From Petrosia ficiformis (taxonomy: Eukaryota > Porifera > Demospongiae > Haplosclerida > Petrosiidae), in NCBI GenBank assembly GCA_947044365.1, contig OX345648.1:2378501-2442500 (forward strand): a stretch of 64,000 bases of DNA, written 5' to 3'. This document shows positions 1-13,700 of this stretch, piece after piece (within the stretch, counting starts at the first letter, position 1; each line of letters starts with the position of its first letter). The notes under the pieces are model-generated. The model was not told the origin of the DNA. It made no database searches and saw only the letters and a list, made by a program, of their open reading frames with translations. The position numbers and the translations under genes were made by a program.

Positions 1-19
1 TTTTCTCAGATCATAACTA

Positions 20-660
20 TAGTAAAGTCTGTTTACATTCACAATGACCTCAAAATTAGTCTGTGATGACTTTATGTGTAAAATTATGTATAGTTTAATG
101 TCATAAGGTTAATACATGATTATATAGTAACTCAATAATGAAGCGCTAAAATTTAACATACACACAAAAAAAAGTGAAATATATATTATGTGAAAACGTT
201 GTAGGAAAGAGATTGTTGATCGTTCCATACTAAAGTTATCCCTATGATTGCTTTGTGGTGACTATAACTGCTGACAATACTAGTGGCTCTCTACTTTTAT
301 ACATACTCTAAATACTGGTGTCTTAAGAAGTGTAACTCCAGTCTAAGTACATAGATCTTAAATGAAACTGAACTTCTTGAAGTACTCCTAAATAAACTCA
401 ACAACTTATTATTTTTCTTACTTGTTAAACATTCTTGCTTCCAATGTGTTTCTGTTAGCTACTAGTATCAGTTGCAGTTGGCTAAGCTGTATTCTTCCTG
501 CTGGTCTGTAGCCCAAGTGCACGTTCTTTTACGTGCTACATGTATGCCTATTAATTGACCAAGCTGCTGGAATGACACAACTTTGTTTGCAAGGAATTAT
601 ATTTTGCGCTTTCACAAGTGTGCGAAATTAAAATCCACATAATATTAATGGTTATAAACA
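20..660 (+). repeat. Composite of two dispersed repeat families (R1 then R2)
   Basis: Two interspersed repeats abut here. R1 (about 20-235) starts TAAAGTCTGTTTACATTCAC and contains ATGTCATAAGGTTAATACATG; related copies lie at 11925-12165 and 26690-26850, with fragments at 54930-55600 and 56270-56450. R2 (about 232-660) starts TATCCCTATGATTGCTTTG and runs through a block ending near ATTAATTGACCAAGC; other copies are at 54106-54603 (+), 15795-16175 (-) and 18178-18395 (-). No open reading frame of note. They look like non-autonomous mobile elements; class unknown. Confidence 0.6.
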
Positions 661-1317
661 TTTGTACCATGTGCAGATTTAGACATGTTGAAAATTCTGT
701 AGAGAGCTAGAAATCAATGGCCAACTCTATTTTGCAATACTACAAACCAGCTGACCAGCAACTTCCAAACCCTCGTGACCAATTATCCCAAAGAATCTCA
801 TCTGCTGCCATTACCTCTGCTAATAGAGAGGTTCAGTAGCACAAGTGCATGTACATTGTATAATACACTAAATGTATGTTGATTCAACCATGTGGAAAGC
901 AATCATAGAGATAGGTTTGTGGGCCATATTATTACAATGTGTATGCTATACAAACACAAATAAATAAATATTTATAATATTATATATAGTGGAACCTAAT
1001 GGAAAGTAATCATATGGATGGTTAATCCAGCTGTTGATCTAAACCACATGTGTACCTGTGTATGTATCTAACAACACAGTTAATTACATACCATCCATAT
1101 AATGAAACTCCATTGTGTCACCAATCTTCATATTTAATTTCTATAATTAGATAAAATATTAAATAACAACCAGATTAGGACATGATTATACAATTCACGT
1201 ATTAATATTTCAAACACATGGTAGGCTAAAAAAAGTCCCAAAATAATTAATTTAAGACTAGAATTAGAACTGGACATGGCAATTGGTGGTCATAGTAACC
1301 ATAGTAACTGATAGAAC

Positions 1318-1358
1318 CACACACACACACACACACATACACACACACACACACACAT
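1318..1358. repeat. (CA)n microsatellite
   Basis: A CA dinucleotide run interrupted by single TAC units, visible by eye. No function inferred. Confidence 0.9.
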
Positions 1359-1574
1359 ATGAATTATCTTATTCATTATTAATTACCTACATGTAGATAC
1401 ATGTATATAGCCCCTACTCCCTTAGTGGATGTGACACAGGCAAGACAAGATATGTCAACAATTATGTTTCAATCACAAATTAGTGAGTGGGGACTGTGGA
1501 GTTGAGCTGTACATACTACAACATTATTTTAATTATAGTAATCCTTGTACCCCATCCAGTATAGACATGGGGTG

Positions 1575-2504
1575 AATACATTGTAATATAATTAGTATTA
1601 CTATACATTGTAGTATAATTAGTATTAATATTACTAAATACATTGTAATATAATTAGTATTACTATATATTGTAGTATAATTAGTATTACCATACATTGT
1701 AGTATAATTAGTATTACTATACATTGTAGTATAATTAGTATTACTATATATTGTAGTATAATTAGTATTACTATACATTGTAATATAATTAGTATTACTA
1801 TACATTGTAGTATAATTAGTATTAATATTACTAAATACATTGTAATATAATTAGTATTACTATATATTGTAGTATAATTAGTATTAATATTACTAAATAC
1901 ATTGTAGTATAATTAGTATTACTATACATTGTAGTATAATTAGTATTAATATTACTAAATACATTGTAATATAATTAGTATTACTATATATTGTAGTATA
2001 ATTAGTATTACTATACATTGTAATATAATTAGTATTACTATACATTGTAGTATAATTAGTATTAATATTACTAAATACATTGTAATATAATTAGTATTAC
2101 TATATATTGTAGTATAATTAGTATTAATATTACTAAATACATTGTAGTATAATTAGTATTACTATACATTGTAGTATAATTAGTATTAATATTACTAAAT
2201 ACATTGTAATATAATTAGTATTACTATATATTGTAGTATAATTAGTATTAATATTACTAAATACATTGTAATATAATTAGTATTACTATACATTGTAGTA
2301 TAATTAGTATTAATATTACTAAATACATTGTAATATAATTAGTATTACTATACATTGTAGTATAATTAGTATTAATATTACTAAATACATTGTAGTATAA
2401 TTAGTATTACTATACATTGTAGTATAATTAGTATTAATATTACTAAATACATTGTAGTATAATTAATATTACTAAATACATTGTAATATAATTAGTATTA
2501 CTAT
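1575..2504. repeat. AT-rich tandem satellite, about 930 bp
   Basis: Tandem array of about 27-bp units (TAGTATTACTATACATTGTA and variants) mixed with about 35-bp variants that carry an extra TAATATTACTAAA segment. The two unit types alternate in higher-order blocks. The 27-bp unit is a multiple of three, so spurious open frames cross the array; they are not genes. The array decays into TTATTATTA at its right end. Confidence 0.9.
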
Positions 2505-4355
2505 TATTATTACCAGATTATTGTAATACATTACATTTTTGTAAAGTTGTTCAATACTAATTACTATTACACTTTCTGTTTGCTGTAGTGACTTTTCAAA
2601 GATATTAGCATGTGTGACTATTTAATGAACAATAGTTTCTAGTCATCTGGTGCTCTCTAAGCAAATGTTTTCCCCTTAAATGTCATTCTACTAACTTAAA
2701 AACTTCATATATGAAATTACATATTACATTCCATTATTATTACCTCAGTTTTTAAAATACCTATTATATATTATATATTATATTATATATATTAAATTAT
2801 GGTATAGGTACTGGGAAATATCATGAGTTGGATATGAAGTATTGTCACAAGTCTGAAGGATGAGTGACAATACACATATCCAACTTGTAATATTTCCGTA
2901 TGATACTTTATTTATCTAATCTAGGTGGTTTTTAAACAGTTAGTAACGTTGATGAAGATAAAGAGCGAGGTGAAACCCAGACCAGTATTTATATGGAGCT
3001 ACTATCACTTCAGAAGGAAGAAAATATAGCACTGGGCATAGATAGATAAAGCTCAGGTTATTGTTATAAATAAACTAGAGGATTTAATACAATTCAATTG
3101 TAGGATCTACATGTATATCATCATTACCAAAGCAAGAGAAAATCTTTTCAAGCTGTTATTACTTAGTAGCATGTGACTCATAGCAAAATAAAGCTTCCTG
3201 TCAGGTGACTTGCAGTGCAATAACCATACAAGATCATGTGACTTCTAGTAAAATATCATCTTCATAGTATGTGTGATTTAAAGACTAATTGACAACATAT
3301 GGGATTTTTTGTTTTCATGGTAAACATAGTATTAGATAATTACTATTATTATTATTATTATTAATGTAATCTTTACTATTACTATATACATGTGTACATG
3401 TATTAATTTACAACATATCTACTGGACCCACTATAATTAATAATTAACAGTTTATTAATTACATAACTTATGAATATGTAGTAGTTGACTAGTGTTAACT
3501 GGTACTAATCTTCTTAACACACTACAATTACACACAGGAACTCAATATATGTACATGCATATATAATTATATGTACATGTACATATATGATGGAGCTAAC
3601 AAGCCTACGTGTATAAATTTCTCCAATTTTAATTACTAGAAATATACACATACTCTATGTGTTTAAATATTCATTTGATGTACAGAAACTGAACAAGTGA
3701 AATCAACATTTGCAATAAATGGCAAGAAGAGAAGTAACATATATGTACATGCTTCTTGCTCATACTGTAAGCTCCAGACATAAGTTAAGCATGTGAGACT
3801 GTGAGTGCTTGTGCTTAAAAACAAGTTAAAATGAAGTGTTTTCAAGAACTATGAAGGGCAATCACTTATGCTTAAGTACATTATACTCTTAGCACTTACC
3901 TAAAGTCTACTTTTAATTGTGTGTACGAATTTTAGCGAATTTAGTGATAATCCCTAAAATTAGTACAAGCTAAGCATATATTTTGTGATCGTATATTAGG
4001 CATGGCTCAGAAATTTGCTAAAATTAATGCATGTTAGATCCAAGCATTTAATATTTGCTACATTTAGTGGGTGAAATTAATAGTAGGCTTAAGGTATAAA
4101 CATCTTATAAGCACTTTTATAAGCACTTGTGTTTTACACTAAATGCTCAATTAGAGTAATTATTTAGTAGTGGTGGAAAAGTGTTTCAGCCAGAAAGATG
4201 TAGTCTACATGACACTAGTTTTTAAAAGCTGATATTTATAAGATGTAATATATATTAGCAATCAGTTCAATAATATAATCAATAACCAGGCATGGGGTAC
4301 AAGTACATTGGTACATATGAGTACTTGTACTTTAGTCCTTTCCTCATTAATACAA

Positions 4356-4664
4356 AGTACTTGTACTTAAGTCCTTAGTTGAGTACTTGTACTCAAGTTC
4401 TCAGTTGAGTACTTGTACATGTACTCAAGTCCTCAGTTGAGTACTTGTACATGTACTCAAGTCCTCAGTTGAGTATTTGTACATGTACTCAAGTCCTCTG
4501 TTGAGTACTTGTACATGTACTCAAGTCCTCAGTTGAGTACTTGTACTTGTACTCAAGTCCTCAGTTGAGTACTTGTACTTGTACTTAAGTCCTCAGTTGA
4601 GTACTTGTACATGTACTCAAGTCCTCAGTTGAGTACTTGTACTTGTACTCAAGTCCTCAGTTGA
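4356..4664. repeat. 32-bp minisatellite with a palindromic core
   Basis: About nine to ten direct copies of a 32-bp unit. Each unit contains the near-palindrome GAGTACTTGTACATGTACTC followed by AAGTCCTCAGTT. The flanks (about 4290-4355 and 4740-4930) contain further GTACTTGTACTT motifs in both orientations, so the array probably expanded inside a larger inverted-repeat element. Confidence 0.85.
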
Positions 4665-4930
4665 GATGGTGCTAGAATACTTTTCATCCCTTACTAAGTG
4701 ATGTTAACAGTTGCATGATATCACAATGATAATTAAAAGTTTAAGATGTCAGTTACAAACAGCACCTAAGTACCAAGTACCAATGTTTGACAGTACTTCT
4801 CAACTGGAAGCATTTGTACTCGTACTTAAGTATACTTTCACTTGTTGATTTTGTACATGTACTTGTACTTACATTTTTTGAATAGTATTTGTACTTTACT
4901 TAAGTCTTTACAAATTTACTTAGCCTCATG

Positions 4931-7300
4931 TCTGTCAATAACTATTATTTTTCAAAATTTAATTGCATGTTTGAAGCATTTTTGAAGTGCTTGCAGAATT
5001 GCTACAGTACATTTCTTCTCGAAAGCACTAATGCTTGTACTTAATTATACTTAACTTTCTTAAGTGCTTGACCCTAGCTTGCTTCTAGTTTTTCAGGCAT
5101 TTTAGAGTACATAACACTGAGCTTTGTGTCATAAGCATATACACGTGTATCTGGATAATCAGAATGGTTGGATTGCTAAAAACCAATATCTGCTGTAGTC
5201 CCAAATACATATAATAGTCTTCAACCAGAACCCACACAGTATAAATACAGGGTTCATACTTGGGGCTGGGATTCAAACCACATCCCCCCAAAGAGTTTCC
5301 TAGCCCTAGACTTAAACATTTTCAGTGGAGGGTGGGGCTACCCACACCCCCAAATGATAATTCATCTTCACACAATTTTCTGTTATTCCCTCTCTCCACC
5401 CCCCTCCCCTTAAGATCAAATTCCAATATGAAACCCTGAAATAAATGAGTATAGATAGAATCAATATCTCCACACATTCCTTGTGAGTGTTATTATGGTG
5501 AATGGTATATAGTGTTTTATACGCAATAGAGATAAAATGTAAATGTGTACATGCATGAACAAAACAGTAACATTTTAACTAAAAATGATAAAAGTATGCA
5601 AACAAGGTCAGGATGGGTAACACAGAACTGATAGAACAGGGGCGTAGCGAGAAGGATTTCTGGAAACCTCTTTTTTGAAATACTAAGGTTTTGTTTGTTG
5701 TTCATTTGATTAGATGTATCTACTGTAATACTACAGATTCAAGTAAAGTATATTATATACCTTATTAGACTTATTTCTAGGGTTTTTGCTCGTTTTTTAA
5801 TTCTTTTCGTTTTTTTTTGTCATTTTAACACGATTAATTAATTGACCACACCCCTCACAAATAAGTAACATTTCACACCCTGCTCATAAGAAACCTCTCT
5901 TTCAAATTCCTATATAGCTATGCCTTTGTAGGAGGTACAATCAATCAAGTGTCAACAAAATTCAACAAACTACTTCCATAAACCCTACAAGCTCTTTGCA
6001 GAAGGAAGGTGGGACATTTTGATCAATCTCTTTTTTTTTCCTAACTGTGAGGGACAGACTTGGAGATTTTTTCAGCTGACCTGTGAAAAGTCTATTTGAG
6101 AATGGCCAACAGACGCAACAGAGCCATTTGGTGAATCCAATGGAGAATGCTACATAAAATGTCATAAACAAAATCAATTATAACTTATGTACATGTACAA
6201 TTATATTACAATTATATTACAATTACCGTATATGTGGAAATATTGTCAGTGGTAAATACTGATGGTTTGCTGTTCAAAGAGTATTGACAAATTAAATTTT
6301 GATGATTAACCACAAACGTCATGCATTTTTGAAGTCCTTTGATATTTTTCAACCACATTTCTACACAAGACAGCCTACTAAATGTGCTTTAAGCTAGTGC
6401 AAAACTCCAAGCTATATAAGTAACCAATCCAAAGTTATAGCCAATTGAATTGACAAAGATGCTAAGTGTAGGTGTTGAAATTGACGACTGTATTATCAAA
6501 CACTCGCCTCGTTGCTTTCCTCCAACTAACAAAGCACGATTTTGGTATCTATGACTTTCCTAGAAGGTTCTCTGTCTAACTATGTAAGTTAAAAGCCTGT
6601 GTTGTGTAAAATGGAGACATTATGAAGTGTGGGCGTTGCCCTTTGGACTTCAAGCTAAATGTTTAGATCATGCATTGTATGTGCATTCACAAATTAATCG
6701 GCAAATTTTAATTTGACGATTTGAATCAAAAAACCACCAAATAAAATAAACACCGTCAATATTTCCACACATACGGTATATATATAATATTATATATATA
6801 TAAAGATATATACTTATATATACATATTCGTTATGGATGGGCAATACCAAAAATTTTGTACTCCAAATATATTTATATAATATGACACGCGAACTGGACA
6901 TACACACATGAAGGTCATGCTAATTACAAGTTACATGTGTACAAGATATTCCATGATTCTGACAACTTACTAATATTTTGCTACAACATGTGTTAATAAA
7001 AATGTACAATTCACCATTTAGAGGTGTGTCAAAAGTGGTATATAGGTGTGGGTGTTTTGAAATCAGTCTAGATTCCAGCATATGTAACTTGATTTGAGGT
7101 TGGAATTAAAGAATTTAGTACTTCTGACATCATGTCACCTATCACTAATACATATCATTAATTAGTTAACTAAAACCCCTTTTACTAATTAAGGCATTTG
7201 AACAGCTCACTTGGCTAGATTTTTCCCCCTACCTCTCACAAAGGACAACAATAAACACAAAGAAACACACCCATTACTCACATCTTGGTCAGTATTTGAA
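4931..7300. other. Gene-free interval upstream of the LASP gene
   Basis: No coding region or RNA gene could be supported. It contains scattered TATA-rich runs (6780-6830) and old repeat debris, including sequence near 5640-5930 that looks like a decayed transposon. Short open frames here have low-complexity translations with no family signature. Confidence 0.5.
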
Positions 7301-7626
7301 GTTGTAGAGCTAAAACTCGACTGTCTGTGAGATTCAGAGAGAATTGTTGGCCTATCCACCATTTTGACTGACACACCCACAATCAAAAGTACTCCAGTTG
7401 TCTCTTTCTTTTCCCTTGCTCCTTATAATCTATTTCTTGTTAGACAACGAAACTTCTCATTAGCCCATAATTAATGAGTCTTCTTTGAAGTTAGAACCCG
7501 CCAAATATATTTCAAGACCCCTTGGATTTCGAAATTTACCAAACCGCAATTGGGTCACAACCTTATTATTCTTCGCAGGGTTGCTTATCTCTCTCTGTGT
7601 GATCGGATTTAAAAGAAGATACTGCC

Positions 7627-7753
7627 ATGAATCCACCATGTGCACGTTGTAAGAAAACTGTTTACCCTGTGGAGAAGCTCACCTGCCTGGATAAAGTGAG
7701 TAAATATGTAACGGGAGGCTTCTCGTTGTATTAATATTCAAGTATTGTAAAAT

Positions 7754-7792
<39 letters not shown>

Positions 7793-10700
7793 TATCCCTG
7801 GAGTAGACTGTTGGAGGGGTGGCTGTATAACTCAACACATCAAATTGTATATATTTGTGTTTAATGTATTGAAGTAAGCTGTTTATTTGTTAGAGACAGA
7901 CAGGTACATGAAAGGAGGGGATTGGAAACTGAAGCTCAATATAAAAATCATCTGTGTTTTGCTACACATAAATTCACTTAGTGTTAAGAACAGAAAATCT
8001 CTGGATGTGTTAGTCGTGAACCACACCCTTTTAGCTAGTCCATTATCATAGCATGCAGTAAGGTTGGAGATCACTGCTGAGTCAGAATTGATGAATAGCG
8101 TTATACAAGTAGGTAAAATATTTATCTTCATCAAAGACTATACTACCAATAGTGCAGAAGTTAATGCATGTGACCTACTTTCATTACTCCATTAGTGTTC
8201 CTCAAAATATAACTAATAGTCATAATTGTCTCTTGTATCTCCCAATAAACAAACGTTTGCTGGATTGACATTACACTAGCAGTATGTGACCCAGCTACAT
8301 GCTAATTGGATAATAGTTCATGTGGAAGGGGTCTATAATTATATAATTTGATAATGTGTTATTATGTAGTTCAATAATATCGTAGTTTCTCCACTGGGAT
8401 TTACAGAAAGATTTTGTTTACATACACATGTACATGTTTTATATAAAATTTTAATATACAATTTGAAAGTGACTACCTGATTGCTGCTGAAGAAAAAAAA
8501 TTGAAATTCAAAATGTTTTTGGTCAATGTTCTAGCATTTTATTGTGCAAGAATATTTTTGTTTTAACATTTTAAAATTGCATTTAATACGCAAACTTTCT
8601 TGTTGATAACTTTGCTTTAGCTTTTGAGGCACTGATTGTAATTATATTTACTATTAAATTGGTTGGAACTAGAAATTGCTGGGAGAGGGGGATTACATGT
8701 CCCCTTTGTCCTCATGGTTACTACATCTCACATGTACCTGTACTATGAGTGTGTCTGTGTGTCTGTGTGTGTCTGTGTCTGTCTGTGTGTGCGTGTGTGT
8801 GTGTGTGCGTACAGGTTATGACTTTATTAAACAATTAAGATATGATATCAGTAAAAAAAGTTTCAATTTCAGAACACTCATAAATCAATTAAAAGAAATT
8901 TACAAAGGTAACTGATAATGAAAGATAAACCCCATTATGTACACTATATCAAATTCTATAATTAAAACACAAACTGGCAGCATCATAGTTTAAGTGTACA
9001 TATAAAAGCATGGCTGACCTCTGTTAGAAAACACCTTTATTTAGAAAATTTGTCAAAGGGGCAGAAGTTGAATATTTTGGAGAAGGGGTAGGGTTGACAT
9101 ACAGGGCTAGTATGCTATGCTTATTGGCAATATAACATGTAAGGGACAAACGCCCATAAATGAAACCTTAGAAGATATACGTACATGTACAGTCTTACAT
9201 GAAGATAAAAGTTGTATAATATAGTTGTATGGTAATCTCTTGAGTTACCATAGCAACTGTTAATTGCATTGACAATCTTGTTTCTTTGAATGGAAAAATT
9301 AACATTTTGTATAATGTAAAGATGATGTAATTCATACATTGTATTTTTCACTTATAATTCCTATTCTCACGTCTTAAATTATAATATCATTTGGTAAACT
9401 CACTCCCTCTCTCAGTGATTATCAACATGAGATATCTACCTGATATTGTGTCTACCTTAATTCATTCATAGAAGTCAGTTGTGGTTATCAAAAAGCAGTT
9501 AATGATAGGAAATGACATATATATAGTATATCTGTTAATTCACTAAGCACTCATATAAAGAGTAATAATGACGACACTAATTACCAATCCAATTAGTCAA
9601 TTATTATTGGTATTATATGCATGTACTATTTAGTGTAGGCTAATATTTGATTTCATTACTCTATTAAATGTGTTTATTTCTTTTGTCCAAGCGTTTGTCC
9701 TAATTGCATCCAGCTGGAGAACACCATCTTCATTTAGGTACCCAGGACTTGTCTCTTTAGCATGGCCTTTAGAAAAAATCGAGTGTGCCTTGTGAATAAT
9801 GAATACTCAATTTACAAATAATTATAATTATTAATAATTATGGTTTGTGACAATTCTGTAAACATCTTTGTTGCTCTATTGAGCACATAGATAAGCTCAT
9901 CTATAGCTTGTTTACATAAATGTCTATTTTGGAATCAGATAACTACATGTACACAATATTCACACGTGTGAAATCACATGTAATTTGTATTGAGTGTGAT
10001 GAACCACTCCAAATGTCCAATTTTGGAATCTAATGCAAATTGCACAATATACAATAATAATCAATAATCACTACTGGAATGCATATTTTGTGTGTAACAG
10101 AATAACCATATAAGGACATGTATATCTAACATGTTATTATAACCATAGCAACAAGTTTTTGCTAATCTTAAAAAAACTTGTTTTTCTGATAATTATGAAA
10201 ATAGTGCATGCATATTCATGTATATACATTGTATATAAACATTTCTACAAAAAGCATGGCTTTAGAAGTTTTAGTTTTTTTTGCTCTCTGAGGCTAACAA
10301 TCAGCTGATAGTCATCTACTTGTGTAGGCTTACATGTGTATGTGAGTTTGTTTAGTGATGATCAGAATTTATTTTGAACATTATTAGTTGCTTTTGGCCT
10401 AGTATCCCAGTACTGTACATTCTTCTATGCTAATGTGTAACCAGGGTTCGTACCAAGGAAGGAGGGATGCCTCCTTTCACTGAAAGTTTCCCCTCCCCAA
10501 GGCTTCCTCAGCTAACTATCATGATGGTAATAACAAGTAGATATTTCGCTTTGTTAATAAGTAATAACAACAACATGATTAGCCTGCTAGGACCCCAGAG
10601 ACCACCAGAAGCATCCACAGTTGGGATAACTTACTAGGGGAGCTTACCCCCACACCCTCCAAGAATCAATGTGCTTCCATGCGATCAATTGTTTCCCCCT

Positions 10701-13700
10701 TCCAGCAAAAAGACACAGAGTACATTATTGACACCTTGGTATGCATACATTGTACAGGTGTATGTACATGTAGTAGCAACGTGGTGTTCCTTAATTAGGT
10801 GGGAGGTTAAGATTATTATGCCTTTGCTATCACTTGACACGTGAGAATGTAGGATACTTCACAATAAGAGGTGCCACTAAGCTAAATCCCAGTGGCTTAT
10901 TTGGTAGTGTAATGGTCTAGCAAGCCAGGGTCATGGGTACAACTCCCACATGGGAATTCATGCATCTTTTCTCCAAATCTGGTTGGAGTTTAGTCAACCA
11001 TTGAATCAGGACATATACATTTCTCTCTTTATTTGTGTGTCTGTTCTTCCATCTTTCTCTCCCCCTCTCTCTCTTTCTATATCTGACTCTTGTAATGTAT
11101 TATTAATCTGTCTAAAGTGAAGAACTTGTAAAATAATGTTGATATTTAATGCCACAGTGTGTGTGTAGTTTTTCACTGTTGTGTTTATTTTGTAAGCTCA
11201 CAGCATGCTCTGAGAATGTTGTTATTACACACAACTATTTATAACAGCATATGTTTGGATTCTCCCCTTATCCTTTTATATATAATCTTGCTTATAATTA
11301 CTCTCTCTCTCTAGACATGGCATAAAGCATGTTTCTCATGCCAAGAGTGTGGCTTAAAGCTCACGATGAAGACATACAAAGGATACAACAAGCTTCCTTA
11401 CTGTAACACGTGAGTCTATCTCACCATTTCTCTATCCATTTTCTTTCTTGTCTTTGACTGTGTGTGTGTGTATGTGTCTGTGTGTATGTGTCTGTGTGTG
11501 TGTACATACTGTATATAATTATTTGTAGATCATGAATAATGTCTCTTGCGAAAAAAAACATGTACATGTACATGTAGGAGGCCATTTGTAAATTACTTAA
11601 AATGATGGGTTCACATCAGTACCTGTTTAATCAAATCTCCAAAGAATGTTAGCATTTCTGAGGTAAACCTGCCTTGTATACATGTATGTCAATAAAATAT
11701 CATTATATAATAACAGTAATTAATACTAATTACTTTAGTTATATATATACGTACAGTCAGTAATTACAGTCTCACTAATGTGGTGTTGATTTTACAAGTA
11801 CACAAATTGCTGTGCAAACTAATATTGGAAATGAAACTACTGAGTAATTACTGTACAGTATGTATTGACATGTACAGTATGGTGACTTGTATTGACATAC
11901 ATGTATACTGCAATAGATTATAAAGTCTGTTCACATTCTGAATGACCTCAAAATAGGATATGATGACTTTATGTATAATATAGTGTATAGTTTAATGTCA
12001 TAAGGTTAATACATGACTATACTGTGACTACACTGTGACTACACTGTGACTACACTATGGATTGAAATTTGACATGCACAAAAAAGAACGGGAAGGATAA
12101 TTATATAAAAATGTTGCAGGTAAAAAGATTGTTGGTCATTTCATACTAAAGTTATGAAAATTTTCCTGAGGTCAAGGTGAACACACAAATGCCCTTTAGA
12201 TACAAGTATAAACGGGAAAATTGTGTATATATTAACACCATTTATATAAGGGAGGTTGATTACATTCTTGATACTATGTATAGACTATTGTGTGTGTAAA
12301 CATGTCATCATGTTTTATCACACAAGTTTACAACATTCATTATTAAATACTTGTGAATGAATTATGATATGTTGTGATGATGTACACATGTACATGTATG
12401 TTTTATAATGATATCCCTGTTCACCTACATACATGTACATGTACGTTGTACAGTGTGTACATGTACTTCAGTGATAGGCAGAAAAGTACATGTACAATAC
12501 CTGACTTTATTAAGTTCACATACTATGATGGGAGCTACACTTTAATAAGGTGATAGTCAACTGTACATGTACTTCTAAGTAATACTATATTACTACTTTG
12601 TACTGTAATCATAGTAATGTGTGAATTCCCTTTACATTTGTATGTGACAGCATACAACTGTAGTACATACTGTGTATATACATGTAGTACATTCAAAGTA
12701 CAGTGTACATGTACTTCACTCACAATGTACACTGTATTCAATGGAAGTACAGTGATATGTCAGGTACTGTATAATTGCATATGTCATACAAGTACATCTA
12801 CATAGCAGAAATGAGTAGCAGCATTATCTCTCTGCTCCTTTTAGAAGGGTATAGAGTAAAATCCTGGAGAGACCACTAGTAATGAGGTAAAAGTAGAACG
12901 ATTATAGCAAAAGTTTAGAGAAGGTGAAGCTATAGCCATTCTGAAGTTGAGATGTTATGTTATACTACATGTACATGTACATGTACATTGTGTGCACTTT
13001 TCTAACTAAGTTTCCTCATGTACATGTACATTGTGTGCACTTTTCTAACTAAGTTTCCTCAAAGAGCAAATCTGACTTTAGCTAGTTAACTACATGTACC
13101 TCTAACTTGCTTGAATTCTAACCAAGAAACTAACAGTCTGATGATATAAGTACATGTACATGTGTATAATATAATAATGATTTAACCCCCTAGAAAACAT
13201 AATTATACATACACAAATGTATGCATGTATAACAAAATATATAGAGTATCCCTTCTATATGCCATGCCCATTAATTGACCCAGCCCTCCAGATCGATCAA
13301 ACTTCCTTAACTACATGTACACATATGCAACTTCATTTTTTGTCTCTGGTACTACTGCATGTAGTTCTGCTATCACTGGTTTATAGTAGCGCAGAATATC
13401 GCATTTATTTCACTATCTAAAGATACATGTAGAGCAGACCACATAAAAGAGGCCAATTATAATTAGGCTATAAATGAAAGAACAGTGAATCAGGGTATGA
13501 AGTAAGCCATCATATACAACATATATTGATCAATTCAGTCACCAGTGGTCATCAATTCAGTCACCAATGGTCACCACTGTACAGTTAGTATGCATTGCGA
13601 AGTTAATTTGTGCTATAAATTGAAATAGCAAAGGCTCTATAGTATAGATTTGTATTGGTTGTGTCAAAACATGTTGTATGTGTAGTTATGGAAACTAGTC

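Noticed and set aside
1533..1840. Open frames on the minus strand with MYSNTNYTT-type repeats
   Set aside because: They are translations of the 27-bp satellite unit, whose length is a multiple of three; no start context or homology.
1575..4664. Possible CRISPR arrays
   Set aside because: Both arrays are contiguous tandem repeats with no unique spacers, in an intron-bearing animal genome.
8676..8915. Plus-strand open frame, Cys/Val-rich
   Set aside because: It runs through the (TG)n microsatellite in LASP intron 1.
10893..10960. Functional tRNA gene
   Set aside because: A and B boxes are visible but acceptor and T stems do not pair, so only a SINE-like call is supported.
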